Origin: Bacteroidales bacterium
GTDB taxonomy: Bacteria > Bacteroidota > Bacteroidia > Bacteroidales > UBA932
Assembly: GCA_022648545.1 (NCBI GenBank)
Contig: JALCMP010000004.1
Coordinates: 1-64,000, forward strand
Direction: 5' to 3'
Length of the DNA: 64,000 bases
The notes under the pieces were generated by a model that was not told the DNA's origin, searched no databases, and saw only the letters and a list, made by a program, of their open reading frames with translations. Shown here in pieces: positions 1-10,294 of this stretch. The stretch's first letter is position 1, and the number at the start of each line of letters is the position of its first letter. The position numbers and the translations under genes are program-made.

Positions 1-180
1 TCGACGCTTTTATACGTCGCTCAAGTGTGAAATCGTAGTCCCTAAAATCCAATATCTCTATTCTTTTTTAAGAACTGATCTCTTTTATTTACCTCTTTTG
101 CTTCTCTCTCATTATTTCAATGAACTTCGCTTATTTCTCAAGCGGGCTGCAAAGGTAATTACTTTTTTTTAATATGCAAA
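1..180 (-). promoter_or_regulatory. Leftward promoter and leader, probably of an rRNA operon
   Basis: On the minus strand there is TTTG (177-180), 19 bases, then TACCTTTG (150-157), a full match to the Bacteroidota housekeeping promoter. The transcript would start near 143 and run left out of the window. The leader contains GTTCATTGAAATAATG, which resembles the GTTCTTTGACATATTG element seen in leaders of Bacteroidales 16S rRNA genes, and ends in a CGACG/CGTCG hairpin at the window edge. No ORF begins in it. The rRNA assignment is inference from this resemblance; the 16S gene itself is not visible. Confidence 0.55.
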
Positions 181-240
181 TCTTTTCCTGAAATTTTTCG
201 TAAAATATTTTAGCCATACATGCCTTGGAATGCAATCTGG

Positions 241-272
241 TTTCGATATTTTACAATATGTTCTTATCTTTG
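241..272 (+). promoter_or_regulatory. Promoter of the OPT transporter gene
   Basis: TATCTTTG at 265-272 matches the Bacteroidota -7 element TAnnTTTG; TTTC at 241-244 sits 20 bases upstream in the -33 position. It is 34 bases before the start codon at 307. It diverges from the leftward promoter at 150-180. Confidence 0.6.
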
Positions 273-306
273 TCTCTATTATAACTTATTAAAAACCTGA
301 AATAAA

Positions 307-2292
307 ATGGGAAAATCTACGGAAAATTCCGAAATGTCCGGAACCGCAGCAAAAAAGGAATACCGGCCTTTATTATCACCGGATAAAATTTATCCGGAAG
401 CCAATTTATGGAGCGTCAGCATAGGATTGCTGATGACCGTCATTTTTTCTGCTGCTGCAGCATATCTGGGCCTTAAAGTAGGACAGGTATTCGAAGCCGC
501 CATACCTATTGCAATAATAGCCGTCGGGTTGTCCGGGGCTATGAAAAGAAAAAACGCGCTGGGCGAAAACGTCATAATACAGTCTATAGGAGCATGCTCC
601 GGCGCAATTGTGGCAGGTGCCATATTTACCCTTCCCGCACTTTATATATTACAGGCTAAATATCCGGGAATAACTATAAATTTCTTTAAGGTTTTCATGA
701 GTTCCATGCTCGGCGGGGTTCTTGGAATATTATTCCTCATACCTTTCAGAAAATATTTCGTAAAGGATATGGACGGAAAATACCCGTTCCCCGAAGCTAC
801 TGCAACCACACAGGTACTCAAAAGCGGGGAAGATAAGGGCAACGGAGCTAAATTACTTATGATAAGCGGTCTCATAGGAGGATTGTATGATTTTATAGTT
901 TCCACATTCGGATATTGGGCCGAAACAGTTTCTACAACCGTAACAGCATGGGGAACTGCTATTGCCGACAAAATCAAACTGGTCGTAAAACTAGACGTGG
1001 GAGCAGCCGTACTGGGACTGGGCTATATTGTTGGACTGAAGTATGCATTCATAATATGCTGCGGATCGTTTCTCGTCTGGTTCGTAATAATCCCGGTTTT
1101 AAATCTGTTGTGCGGCCCTGATACGGTAAGTTTTCTGGGAACTACCTTTTCCAATGTTGCAGCAATGTCCCCCGATATGATTTTTAAGACATACGCACGA
1201 CATATAGGAATAGGCGGCATAGCTACCGCAGGTATAATAGGAATCATTAAATCATCAGGGATAATAAAATCCGCATTTTCACTTGCGGCAAAAGAGCTCA
1301 GGGGCAGCAAAGGGAGTAAGGCTGCCGAGGTTCCGAGAACGCAAAAGGATCTTTCCATGAAAATAATAATTATAGGAATGATAATCGCCCTGGCGGTTAC
1401 ATTCGTATTTTTCCTTACCGGCGTTGTTCCGAACCTGAAACTTGCCATAATAGCTCTTCTTATTGTTGCAATAATATCTTTCCTGTTTACGACGGTGGCG
1501 GCGAATGCAATAGCGATAGTGGGGACCAATCCCGTGAGCGGAATGACCCTTATGACGCTTATACTTGGATCTGTCATCCTGGTAGCTTTTGGTTTAAAGG
1601 GAACCGCCGGAATGGTCGCTTCACTTATAATAGGAGGAGTAGTATGCACTGCACTTTCTGTTTCAGGATCTTTCATTACGGACCTTAAGATAGGATACTG
1701 GATAGGATCTACGCCCAAGGTACAGGAAAGTTGGAAATTTCTGGGGACTCTGGTTGCTGCAGCTACTGTAGGAGGAGTTATGATAGTCCTCAACAAAACA
1801 TACGGATTCGTAGGTGAAAATGCTCTGGTAGCACCTCAGGCCAATGCAATGGCTGCAGTAATAGAACCTCTTATGAGCGGACACAGCGCACCATGGATGC
1901 TGTACGGAATAGGAGCTATAATAGCTCTCATCCTTAACGCCTTCGGCATTCCCGCCCTGGCATTCGCATTGGGTATGTTCATCCCTATAGATTTGAATCT
2001 GCCGATACTTGTTGGCGGTGCTATAGCATGGTATGTAAGTACCAGAAGCAAAGAGGCAAAAGTAAACGAAGAGAGAAAGAACAGGGGGACCTTGCTTGCA
2101 AGCGGATTCATCGCCGGAGGCGCTCTTATGGGTGTCGTTTCCGCATTAATTAAATTCGCCGGAAAAGATTTTATTGCAAAGCACTGGATGGAATCCGCAG
2201 GAGCTCAATATGTAGGGATCCTGGCATATATTCTTATTATAATATTCCTCATATACTATTCATTGCACGATTCCTCTTCAGATAAGAAATAA
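307..2292 (+). CDS. OPT family oligopeptide transporter
   Basis: A 661-residue inner-membrane protein with about 14-16 hydrophobic segments, typical of the prokaryotic OPT family. These proteins import short peptides, probably driven by the proton gradient. Near the N-terminus the sequence LGENVIIQSIGA (about residue 86) and the following Gly/Ala-rich helices are characteristic of the family, as is the KYPFPEATA segment near residue 157. pepT follows 46 bases downstream, so import and cytoplasmic cleavage of peptides are likely coupled in one transcript. The start ATG at 307 follows its own TATCTTTG promoter. Substrate range cannot be read from the sequence. Confidence 0.9.
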   Translation: MGKSTENSEMSGTAAKKEYRPLLSPDKIYPEANLWSVSIGLLMTVIFSAAAAYLGLKVGQVFEAAIPIAIIAVGLSGAMKRKNALGENVIIQSIGACSGAIVAGAIFTLPALYILQAKYPGITINFFKVFMSSMLGGVLGILFLIPFRKYFVKDMDGKYPFPEATATTQVLKSGEDKGNGAKLLMISGLIGGLYDFIVSTFGYWAETVSTTVTAWGTAIADKIKLVVKLDVGAAVLGLGYIVGLKYAFIICCGSFLVWFVIIPVLNLLCGPDTVSFLGTTFSNVAAMSPDMIFKTYARHIGIGGIATAGIIGIIKSSGIIKSAFSLAAKELRGSKGSKAAEVPRTQKDLSMKIIIIGMIIALAVTFVFFLTGVVPNLKLAIIALLIVAIISFLFTTVAANAIAIVGTNPVSGMTLMTLILGSVILVAFGLKGTAGMVASLIIGGVVCTALSVSGSFITDLKIGYWIGSTPKVQESWKFLGTLVAAATVGGVMIVLNKTYGFVGENALVAPQANAMAAVIEPLMSGHSAPWMLYGIGAIIALILNAFGIPALAFALGMFIPIDLNLPILVGGAIAWYVSTRSKEAKVNEERKNRGTLLASGFIAGGALMGVVSALIKFAGKDFIAKHWMESAGAQYVGILAYILIIIFLIYYSLHDSSSDKK

Positions 2293-2298
2293 ACACCT

Positions 2299-2320
2299 GG
2301 CCGCCCGATAAGGAACGGCC
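2299..2320 (+). other. Small intergenic hairpin between OPT gene and pepT
   Basis: GGCCG and CGGCC form a 5-bp G/C stem around a 12-base loop. No U-tract follows, so it is not a clear terminator. It may trim or stabilise the mRNA between the two genes, but that is a guess. Confidence 0.3.
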
Positions 2321-2338
2321 ATTAAATATAATACACAT

Positions 2339-3562
2339 ATGGAAAAATTATTGGAAAGATTCTTAAGGTATGTTGCGGTTGAAACTACATCAGATGAAGA
2401 ATCGGAGACTCAGCCGAGCGCAAAAAGAGAACTGGTTCTTCTAAATATGCTGAACGGAGAACTTCGTGCCATGGGGATAAAATCGGAACTTGACGAATAC
2501 GGATATGTTATGGCTTCCATTCCGTCGAATTGCGACAATAAGGGAATCCCGCCGATAGGATTCATAGCACACGTAGATACCGCACCCGATGCCAGCGGGA
2601 AAGATATTAAGCCGCAGATTATAAAGAATTACGACGGGAAAGACATTGTCCTCAACAAAGATAAGGGTATAGTCCTTTCTCCTTCCGAATTTCCGGAGAT
2701 GAAAATATATGAAGGCCAAACCTTAATAACAACTGACGGAACTACGCTTCTTGGCGCAGACGACAAGGGAGGTGTGGCAGCAATAATGACGGCAGCGGAA
2801 TATATAATCCAACATCCCGAATTCAAACACGGAACTATAAAAATAGCATTTACTCCCGATGAAGAGATAGGCCGCGGGGTAATCAAATTCGATGTCGAAA
2901 GATTCGGAGCCAAATATGCGTATACGCTGGACGGAGGACAGATAGGAGAACTGGAATATGAAAACTTCAATGCCGCATCCGCAAAGATAATAGTGCACGG
3001 AAGCAATTTGCATCCAGGGAGTGCAAAAGGGAAAATGAGAAATGCCATACTAATAGGGGAAGAATTCTCATCACTGCTGCCGGCAGGACAGAGGCCGGAA
3101 TATACAGAAGGATACGAAGGATTCTACCATCTTATCTCATTCCGGGGAGAAGTGGAAGAAGCTGTTCTTAACTATATAATAAGAGATCACGATACGTCAA
3201 AATTCGAAGAGAAAAAGAAATTCATAAAGGCATGTGCCGATCTTATTAACAAAAAATACGGAGCCGGTTCTATAGATATAGAAGTAAAGGACCAGTATTA
3301 CAACATGAAGAAGCAGGTTGAACCATATTACTTCATTATAGAAAAAGCCGTAAAGGCAATGGAAATGGCCGGCATCAAGCCTATCATACAACCTATCAGG
3401 GGAGGTACCGACGGAGCCAACCTTTCATTCAAGGGCCTTCCATGTCCCAATATTTTTGCAGGCGGACATAACTTCCACGGAAAACTCGAATATGTCCCTC
3501 TGGAGAGTATGGAAAAAGCCTCCGAAGTAGTACAGAATATAATAAAATTATTTGCGGAGTAA
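2339..3562 (+). CDS. pepT: Peptidase T (tripeptide aminopeptidase)
   Basis: A 407-residue M20B metallopeptidase that removes the N-terminal residue of tripeptides in the cytoplasm. The dinuclear zinc site is visible: HVD (H78, D80), DDKGG (D141), catalytic EE (E175/E176) in PDEEIGRG, the TLDGG aspartate, and the C-terminal GGHNFHG histidine. The length is normal for PepT. It follows the OPT transporter by 46 bases and probably shares its promoter, giving a peptide uptake and digestion pair. It converges on the glycerophosphodiesterase gene with only two bases between stop codons. Confidence 0.95.
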   Translation: MEKLLERFLRYVAVETTSDEESETQPSAKRELVLLNMLNGELRAMGIKSELDEYGYVMASIPSNCDNKGIPPIGFIAHVDTAPDASGKDIKPQIIKNYDGKDIVLNKDKGIVLSPSEFPEMKIYEGQTLITTDGTTLLGADDKGGVAAIMTAAEYIIQHPEFKHGTIKIAFTPDEEIGRGVIKFDVERFGAKYAYTLDGGQIGELEYENFNAASAKIIVHGSNLHPGSAKGKMRNAILIGEEFSSLLPAGQRPEYTEGYEGFYHLISFRGEVEEAVLNYIIRDHDTSKFEEKKKFIKACADLINKKYGAGSIDIEVKDQYYNMKKQVEPYYFIIEKAVKAMEMAGIKPIIQPIRGGTDGANLSFKGLPCPNIFAGGHNFHGKLEYVPLESMEKASEVVQNIIKLFAE

Positions 3563-3564
3563 TC

Positions 3565-4371
3565 CTATTTGCAAATCTTCATTGCAAGCAAAGGCTCGTT
3601 GGTAGTGATGTAATCGACCCCCATCCCGACGAGCTTTTTTATTGTAGAATCGTCGGATACCGTCCATGTATTTACTTTCATGCCCAATTTGTGTGCCTGT
3701 TCTATCCATTCAGGATGAGCCAACAGTACGGAATAATGGTAATCGATTCCGTTTATTCCCATGGATTTTAATAAAGAGGGCGCCTTGTCTCCTCCCAAAT
3801 AAGAAATAGATGAAGAAGGTGATAATTTTGCAAGTTGCCTGCATACATACAGACTAAACGATATATACTCCACCTGTTTTTCCATATGCATCTTCTTAAC
3901 CATATCCACACAACGCGAAACGACCTCCGACTCAAGAGCGGCATTCATATGAGGCTTTATCTCCAATATCATCTGCACTACTCTTTTGTCCTTTTTCAAT
4001 ATCCGTCCCTTCCCGCGTATTCCCTTTCTCCCTGCTTCAAGATATTTTTTCAACAGCGGAACACGCTCGCTGCCGGAAATCTTCTGCCCCTTTATTTCGC
4101 TGTAATTATAAAGCTGGACATTCTCCAGGTTATTTAATTTAGGACCGTGACAGACAATCAGTCTGCCGTCGGCAGTCATATTAACATCAAATTCTGATCC
4201 GTATACTCCGGCAAGGCATGCAGCCTGAAGCGATGCTATTGAATTTTGTGCAGCTCCCTTGCTCTTCCAAAATCCCCTGTGGGCTATAACTCCACATCTA
4301 CTCTGTGCATTTCCGGCAACTGGAGACAAGAGTACGGCAAAAAATGCAAATAATATCTGTAATTTTTTCAT
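3565..4371 (-). CDS. Secreted glycerophosphodiester phosphodiesterase
   Basis: A GDPD-family TIM-barrel enzyme expected to hydrolyse glycerophosphodiesters to glycerol 3-phosphate and an alcohol. I start it at 4371 (MKKLQILFAF), which gives 268 residues and a clean signal peptide ending near GNAQS; the track start at 4413 adds 14 residues before it. The active-site motifs are IAHRG (H31, R32), SEFDV (E60, D62) and the CHGP histidine (H75), with EIKPH further on. The usual PENT motif after HRG reads AQNS. It follows the Dabb gene by 16 bases and is probably last in the folE-to-GDPD transcript. Likely periplasmic. Confidence 0.88.
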   Translation of the reverse strand: MKKLQILFAFFAVLLSPVAGNAQSRCGVIAHRGFWKSKGAAQNSIASLQAACLAGVYGSEFDVNMTADGRLIVCHGPKLNNLENVQLYNYSEIKGQKISGSERVPLLKKYLEAGRKGIRGKGRILKKDKRVVQMILEIKPHMNAALESEVVSRCVDMVKKMHMEKQVEYISFSLYVCRQLAKLSPSSSISYLGGDKAPSLLKSMGINGIDYHYSVLLAHPEWIEQAHKLGMKVNTWTVSDDSTIKKLVGMGVDYITTNEPLLAMKICK

Positions 4372-4387
4372 AAACTTCTTAAAAAGA

Positions 4388-4678
4388 CTAATATTCAAAA
4401 TCCATGCTGGCACTTTCCGACGAAACCTTACCGAGAAAAGCCTTTACGGTGCCACAATGATATGGATCGTTTTGATAAAGTTCCAAAGCCTTCCAATCCT
4501 TTACTATTACGTCCAGCATAATGTCGAAAGAACGCTCGGAATGAAGAAGATCAATATGTGCAGCAACGTTCAGAGCCGAAGGGACCTTCCCTTTCATGGA
4601 TAATATCAGTTCTTTAGCCTTATTACAATTCTCATCTCTGTCGGATGCCATTTTAAACCATACAATATGTCTTACCAT
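4388..4678 (-). CDS. Dabb (stress-responsive A/B barrel) domain protein
   Basis: A 96-residue soluble protein made of a single Dabb domain: it begins MVRHIVWFK, with the basic/hydrophobic strand typical of the family, and has a central SFDIMLDVIVKDWKALELYQNDP segment and the conserved histidine in DPYHCG. Dabb proteins are dimeric ferredoxin-like folds; some act as enzymes but most have no known role. It lies between the DUF6515 gene (19 bases) and the GDPD gene (16 bases), so co-transcription is likely. Nothing here points to a substrate. Confidence 0.8.
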   Translation of the reverse strand: MVRHIVWFKMASDRDENCNKAKELILSMKGKVPSALNVAAHIDLLHSERSFDIMLDVIVKDWKALELYQNDPYHCGTVKAFLGKVSSESASMDFEY

Positions 4679-4697
4679 AATATTATTTATAAAATAA

Positions 4698-5444
4698 TCA
4701 ATATCTGCTCAAGGATCCCGCATAGCGGAAGAAAGGACGGCCGAAGGAATCTACATCGGCAATATAATAGCTGTCGCCGACAACATAATATGAAGTACCA
4801 TTGATTTCGGCTATCCCATAGCCAGCCGGCAACTGATATAATATCGCTCCCACTGGAGGATCGACCACAATAAAGACATTTCCGCTTTTTATATAGTAAA
4901 CACCGTCGTCATCGGTGTAATATCTCTGCCTTATACCAAAAGAACTCCTTACAACATAATCTGTAAGATGCAAGGCCCCTCTCAACAATGGTACGGCGAC
5001 TATGGCCCCGACAGGTGGGCGGCAGACAAAATATGCTCCGGATCTGCGGAGAAAATATCTTCCTTCGGCAAAGTAGTAATCTGTTCCCCCCCTGTGAATG
5101 ACAACGGGACGTCCGGGGAGAGAATTAAAACGCTTACCGTAATTATGATGAACGCTGGGTCTCGGTTCGGGACGAAAAGATCTGTTGCGTCCTGAAGAAA
5201 AATTATGACCTCCGTTATTATAAATCTTTACCGGTCTTCTGTCCTTTCTTATACCTCCGGAAGGAACGTAAACCGAATTGCGGGATCTCGATTTTGCAGA
5301 ACTTCCGTATTTGCGAATGTCTTTTCTGGTTTCATTCTTGTCCGACCGCCTGTAATTACTCTGAGCCCCGGCGGTAAATGAAAACATAAGAAGGCACGGA
5401 ACCAATATTCCGAGAAACACTTTCACTTTTTCAATCTTTTTCAT
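4698..5444 (-). CDS. DUF6515 family secreted protein
   Basis: A 248-residue exported protein of unknown function. A signal peptide (about residues 1-27, ending TAGAQS) is followed by a basic, Ser/Arg/Asn-rich low-complexity stretch to about residue 110. The C-terminal half is a compact domain with repeated YY/PPVGA segments (GAYFVCRPPVGAIVAVPL and NVFIVVDPPVGAILYQLP), suggesting an internal duplication. This arrangement matches DUF6515 proteins common in Bacteroidales. It sits 19 bases after the GH97 gene and likely shares its transcript. Family assignment is from recall. Confidence 0.7.
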   Translation of the reverse strand: MKKIEKVKVFLGILVPCLLMFSFTAGAQSNYRRSDKNETRKDIRKYGSSAKSRSRNSVYVPSGGIRKDRRPVKIYNNGGHNFSSGRNRSFRPEPRPSVHHNYGKRFNSLPGRPVVIHRGGTDYYFAEGRYFLRRSGAYFVCRPPVGAIVAVPLLRGALHLTDYVVRSSFGIRQRYYTDDDGVYYIKSGNVFIVVDPPVGAILYQLPAGYGIAEINGTSYYVVGDSYYIADVDSFGRPFFRYAGSLSRY

Positions 5445-5463
5445 AACGGAAAAAATTAAACGG

Positions 5464-7710
<2,247 letters not shown>

Positions 7711-7726
7711 TTAAGATCCGTCCCGT

Positions 7727-8326
7727 TCAATGCAGACTTGATCCGATAAGTCTCAGGAACTCTTCCCTGGTCCTGATATCCTTAAGGAAAATACCGGTAA
7801 AAGCAGATGTCGTCGTAACGGAATTCTGCTTTTCAACGCCGCGCATCTGCATGCACATATGGGCGGCTTCAATTACTACTGCAACACCCAGCGGATTCAA
7901 CGTCTGCTGCAGGCAATCCCTAATCTGAACCGTAAGGCGTTCCTGCACCTGAAGTCTCCTGGAAAAGGCGTCTACAACGCGTGCTATTTTGCTTAAGCCA
8001 GTAATATAACCGTTGGGTATATATGCGACGTGCGCTTTGCCGTAAAACGGCAGCATATGATGTTCGCACAGCGAATAAATTTCTATATCCTTTACAAGCA
8101 CTATCTGCCTGTAATCTTCCTTAAATAGCGCAGAGCTCAATATTGCAACAGGATCTTCTTCGTATCCCTGTGTAAGGAACTGCATTGCCTTTGCCACCCT
8201 CACAGGAGTCTTAAGCAAACCGTCGCGCTTGGTATCTTCTCCAAGAAGTTCCAGAACAGCCTTGTAATGCCCGGCCAGGGCAGCGGTAGTTTTATCGTCG
8301 AAAATTTCTTTTTTGGAATATGACAT
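7727..8326 (-). CDS. folE: GTP cyclohydrolase I
   Basis: A 199-residue enzyme converting GTP to 7,8-dihydroneopterin triphosphate, the entry to folate (and queuosine) synthesis. Zinc ligands are in [12 protein letters not shown] and in [10 protein letters not shown]; the [23 protein letters not shown] block and the [14 protein letters not shown] tail are diagnostic. The start at 8326 is set by homology ([10 protein letters not shown]) and by a near-consensus -7 box only four bases upstream, so the mRNA may be leaderless. It is divergent from mqnB, with 83 bases between the starts, and probably heads the run folE-GH97-DUF6515-Dabb-GDPD. Confidence 0.96.
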   Translation of the reverse strand: MSYSKKEIFDDKTTAALAGHYKAVLELLGEDTKRDGLLKTPVRVAKAMQFLTQGYEEDPVAILSSALFKEDYRQIVLVKDIEIYSLCEHHMLPFYGKAHVAYIPNGYITGLSKIARVVDAFSRRLQVQERLTVQIRDCLQQTLNPLGVAVVIEAAHMCMQMRGVEKQNSVTTTSAFTGIFLKDIRTREEFLRLIGSSLH

Positions 8327-8330
8327 TTGT

Positions 8331-8338
8331 TAAAGTTA
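8331..8338 (-). promoter_or_regulatory. Putative -7 element of folE
   Basis: TAACTTTA on the minus strand, one base off TAnnTTTG, ends four bases before the folE ATG. The expected transcription start coincides with the start codon. Confidence 0.4.
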
Positions 8339-8395
8339 TAAGAACCTTCGCAACATGGAAGATTTCCGATAAAGGCAAATGTAGCCAAAAAACAT

Positions 8396-8403
8396 TATAT
8401 TTG
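8396..8403 (+). promoter_or_regulatory. -7 element of mqnB
   Basis: TATATTTG, an exact match to the Bacteroidota -7 consensus, with only six bases between it and the ATG at 8410. Transcription would begin at or next to the start codon. Confidence 0.6.
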
Positions 8404-8409
8404 TGCACT

Positions 8410-9108
8410 ATGAAAAGGATTTTGATCATCGCTTCGGACAAGGAGGAACTTGAAGGGACAATACAGACTTTTGAGATATTAAAAAGCCGCATAAACCCGG
8501 ACATATCCGTGGAATTTGAAGTCACGGGCATGGGAACCACATCTACAGGATATCTCCTTACAAAAAAGATCACGGAGGCGAAATGCAAGAACGAAGGCTA
8601 TGATCTCATAATAGATCTGGGTATAGCAGGAAGCTACAAAACGGGCGAAAATGAATTTCCAGTCGGTTCTGCAGCTCTTATAGAACGGGAATTTTTCGGA
8701 GACATGGGGTTCGAAACATTCGGAGGATTCAAAACACTTTTCGAATGTGATTCTCTGGACAAAAATATATTTCCGTATAAAAACGGATCGGTGGAAAGAA
8801 CTGCAAGCGACACAAAAACTGAAAAATTCCTGGCCGGCTTAAAAAAAGCCAACGGTATTACCGTACAAAAGGTAACCGGAAACGACGAAACCTTATCGGC
8901 CATAAAAAAGCATTTCGACGGAGATATCGAAAGCATGGAAGGAGCCGCGGTATACTACGTATGCGCAATGGAAAACATCCCGTGTTTCGAAATAAGGACG
9001 GTATCCAATGAAGTTGGAGAAAAGGACCGCGTTAAATGGAATATTACTCTGGCTCTGGAATCGTTAAAAAGTGTTATGGTCAAATTTATCGAAATTTTAT
9101 TATCATGA
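8410..9108 (+). CDS. mqnB: Futalosine hydrolase
   Basis: A 232-residue nucleoside-phosphorylase-fold hydrolase that splits futalosine into hypoxanthine and dehypoxanthine futalosine in the futalosine route to menaquinone. Key parts are the N-terminal [11 protein letters not shown] strand, [20 protein letters not shown] (the purine-site MEGA motif) and [12 protein letters not shown] near the C-terminus, which is typical of MqnB. I start it at 8410 (MKRIL), not at the track's 8320: the extra 30 residues are unlike the family, and 8396-8403 is a promoter. The stop overlaps the next start as ATGA. No other mqn gene is present in the window. A related nucleosidase such as MTA/SAH nucleosidase is the main alternative. 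Confidence 0.8.
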   Translation: MKRILIIASDKEELEGTIQTFEILKSRINPDISVEFEVTGMGTTSTGYLLTKKITEAKCKNEGYDLIIDLGIAGSYKTGENEFPVGSAALIEREFFGDMGFETFGGFKTLFECDSLDKNIFPYKNGSVERTASDTKTEKFLAGLKKANGITVQKVTGNDETLSAIKKHFDGDIESMEGAAVYYVCAMENIPCFEIRTVSNEVGEKDRVKWNITLALESLKSVMVKFIEILLS

Positions 9109-9824
9109 ATAAAGGAACGGAAAAGAAAGAGATCATAGAGATTAAGGATTTGAAAAAAATCTACAATCTCGGAATCCAAAAGGTATATGCATTGGCGGGT
9201 ATTTCGCTGACTATCCGTAAAAACGAATATGTGGCGATAATGGGGCCGTCAGGATCCGGCAAATCCACTCTTATGAATATTCTCGGATGTCTGGACACTC
9301 CAACTTCCGGAAAATACGTATTGAACGGCACGGATGTAAGTAAAATGGCTGACGGAGAACTGGCCGATACGAGAAATCGCGAGATAGGATTCGTTTTCCA
9401 GTCTTTCAATCTTTTGCCCAAGTACGACGCCATAGAGAATGTAGCACTTCCAATGATTTACTCCGGGATTCCAAAAGAAGAACGTGAAAAAAAGGCGCGC
9501 AGGGTTCTTTCGCTCGTCGGCCTGGAAAAAAGGATGGAGCATAAGCCTAACGAACTATCCGGCGGACAGAGACAAAGGGTAGCTGTAGCAAGAGCGCTTA
9601 TAAACGATCCGGCGATAATATTGGCCGACGAACCCACCGGCAATCTCGACACTAAAACATCCGTGGAGATAATGCACCTTTTCGAAAAGATTTACAAGGA
9701 AGGCAATACCGTAGTCATAGTTACGCACGAAGAAGATATAGCAAAACATGCAAGAAGAATAATCAAACTCCGTGATGGTCTCATTGAGAGCGACTTACCA
9801 AACAAGTCCATCCTGGACGAATAA
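9105..9824 (+). CDS. ABC transporter ATP-binding protein (LolD/MacB type)
   Basis: A 239-residue ATPase subunit with Walker [11 protein letters not shown]-loop VFQSFNLLP, signature [15 protein letters not shown], Walker [13 protein letters not shown] and the H-loop VTHEED. This pattern is that of the LolD/MacB/FtsE group, which power lipoprotein release or tripartite export rather than import. The start is ATG at 9105 (MNKGTEKK), overlapping the mqnB stop as ATGA; the track's start at 9036 lies inside mqnB. No permease gene is adjacent, so its partner must be elsewhere. Confidence 0.9.
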   Translation: MNKGTEKKEIIEIKDLKKIYNLGIQKVYALAGISLTIRKNEYVAIMGPSGSGKSTLMNILGCLDTPTSGKYVLNGTDVSKMADGELADTRNREIGFVFQSFNLLPKYDAIENVALPMIYSGIPKEEREKKARRVLSLVGLEKRMEHKPNELSGGQRQRVAVARALINDPAIILADEPTGNLDTKTSVEIMHLFEKIYKEGNTVVIVTHEEDIAKHARRIIKLRDGLIESDLPNKSILDE

Positions 9825-9849
9825 AAGGTCCTTTTTGATACATAAAAAC

Positions 9850-9881
9850 TTTAGCACATATCAATTATTTTTATATATTTG
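9850..9881 (+). promoter_or_regulatory. Promoter of the small acidic protein gene
   Basis: TATATTTG at 9874-9881 is an exact -7 element; TTTA at 9850-9853 lies 20 bases upstream in the -33 position. The 5' leader would be about 60 bases, with no ORF. Confidence 0.6.
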
Positions 9882-9947
9882 CGGCTCAGTAAAGTGTATG
9901 CAAATATGCTTTATATTATAAATGTTTAATAATTAGTCGTTTATAAA

Positions 9948-10169
9948 ATGTATTGGACATTAGAACTAGCATCTAAACTCGAGGATGCACCTTGGCCGGC
10001 AACAAAAGACGAATTGATAGATTATGCCAATCGTTCCGGGGCTCCCATGGAAGTAATTGAAAATCTTAAAGATTTGGATGATGACGACGAAGTTTACGAA
10101 AACATGGAAGATATTTGGCCGGATTATCCTACTAACGATGATTTTTTCTTTAACGAAGACGAATATTAA
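9948..10169 (+). CDS. DUF2795-like small acidic protein
   Basis: A 73-residue soluble protein. The N-terminal half (YWTLELASKLEDAPWPATKDELIDYANRSGAPMEVIENL) resembles DUF2795, a short helical domain; the C-terminal third is very acidic (DDDDEVYENMEDIWPDYP, ending NEDEY). Similar proteins are widespread in Bacteroidota and their role is unknown. It is monocistronic, with its own promoter at 9850-9881 and a strong terminator at 10201-10241, which supports it as a real and probably well expressed gene. Confidence 0.8.
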   Translation: MYWTLELASKLEDAPWPATKDELIDYANRSGAPMEVIENLKDLDDDDEVYENMEDIWPDYPTNDDFFFNEDEY

Positions 10170-10200
10170 ATATCCGACACTTTTGTCTTATTGTAAATAA

Positions 10201-10241
10201 ACGAAAGAGGGGAATCATGCGACTTCCCTCTTTCGTTTTTT
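10201..10241 (+). terminator. Intrinsic terminator of the small acidic protein gene
   Basis: ACGAAAGAGGGGAA pairs with TTCCCTCTTTCGT (one bulged G) around a 9-base loop and is followed by TTTTTT. It separates the small gene from the trkA promoter at 10264. Confidence 0.85.
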
Positions 10242-10263
10242 AACGGACTCTGCCGATTTTATA

Positions 10264-10271
10264 TATATTTG
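10264..10271 (+). promoter_or_regulatory. -7 element of trkA
   Basis: TATATTTG, exact consensus, 23 bases before the trkA ATG at 10295. Confidence 0.55.
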
Positions 10272-10294
10272 TAAGTACAACATAATCACAAGTC

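Noticed and set aside
8320-8409. Extended N-terminus of mqnB in the track
   Set aside because: The extra 30 residues contain the mqnB promoter region and do not resemble the family; ATG 8410 fits.
9036-9104. Extended start of the ABC ATPase in the track
   Set aside because: It lies inside mqnB; the ATGA overlap start at 9105 fits length and coupling.
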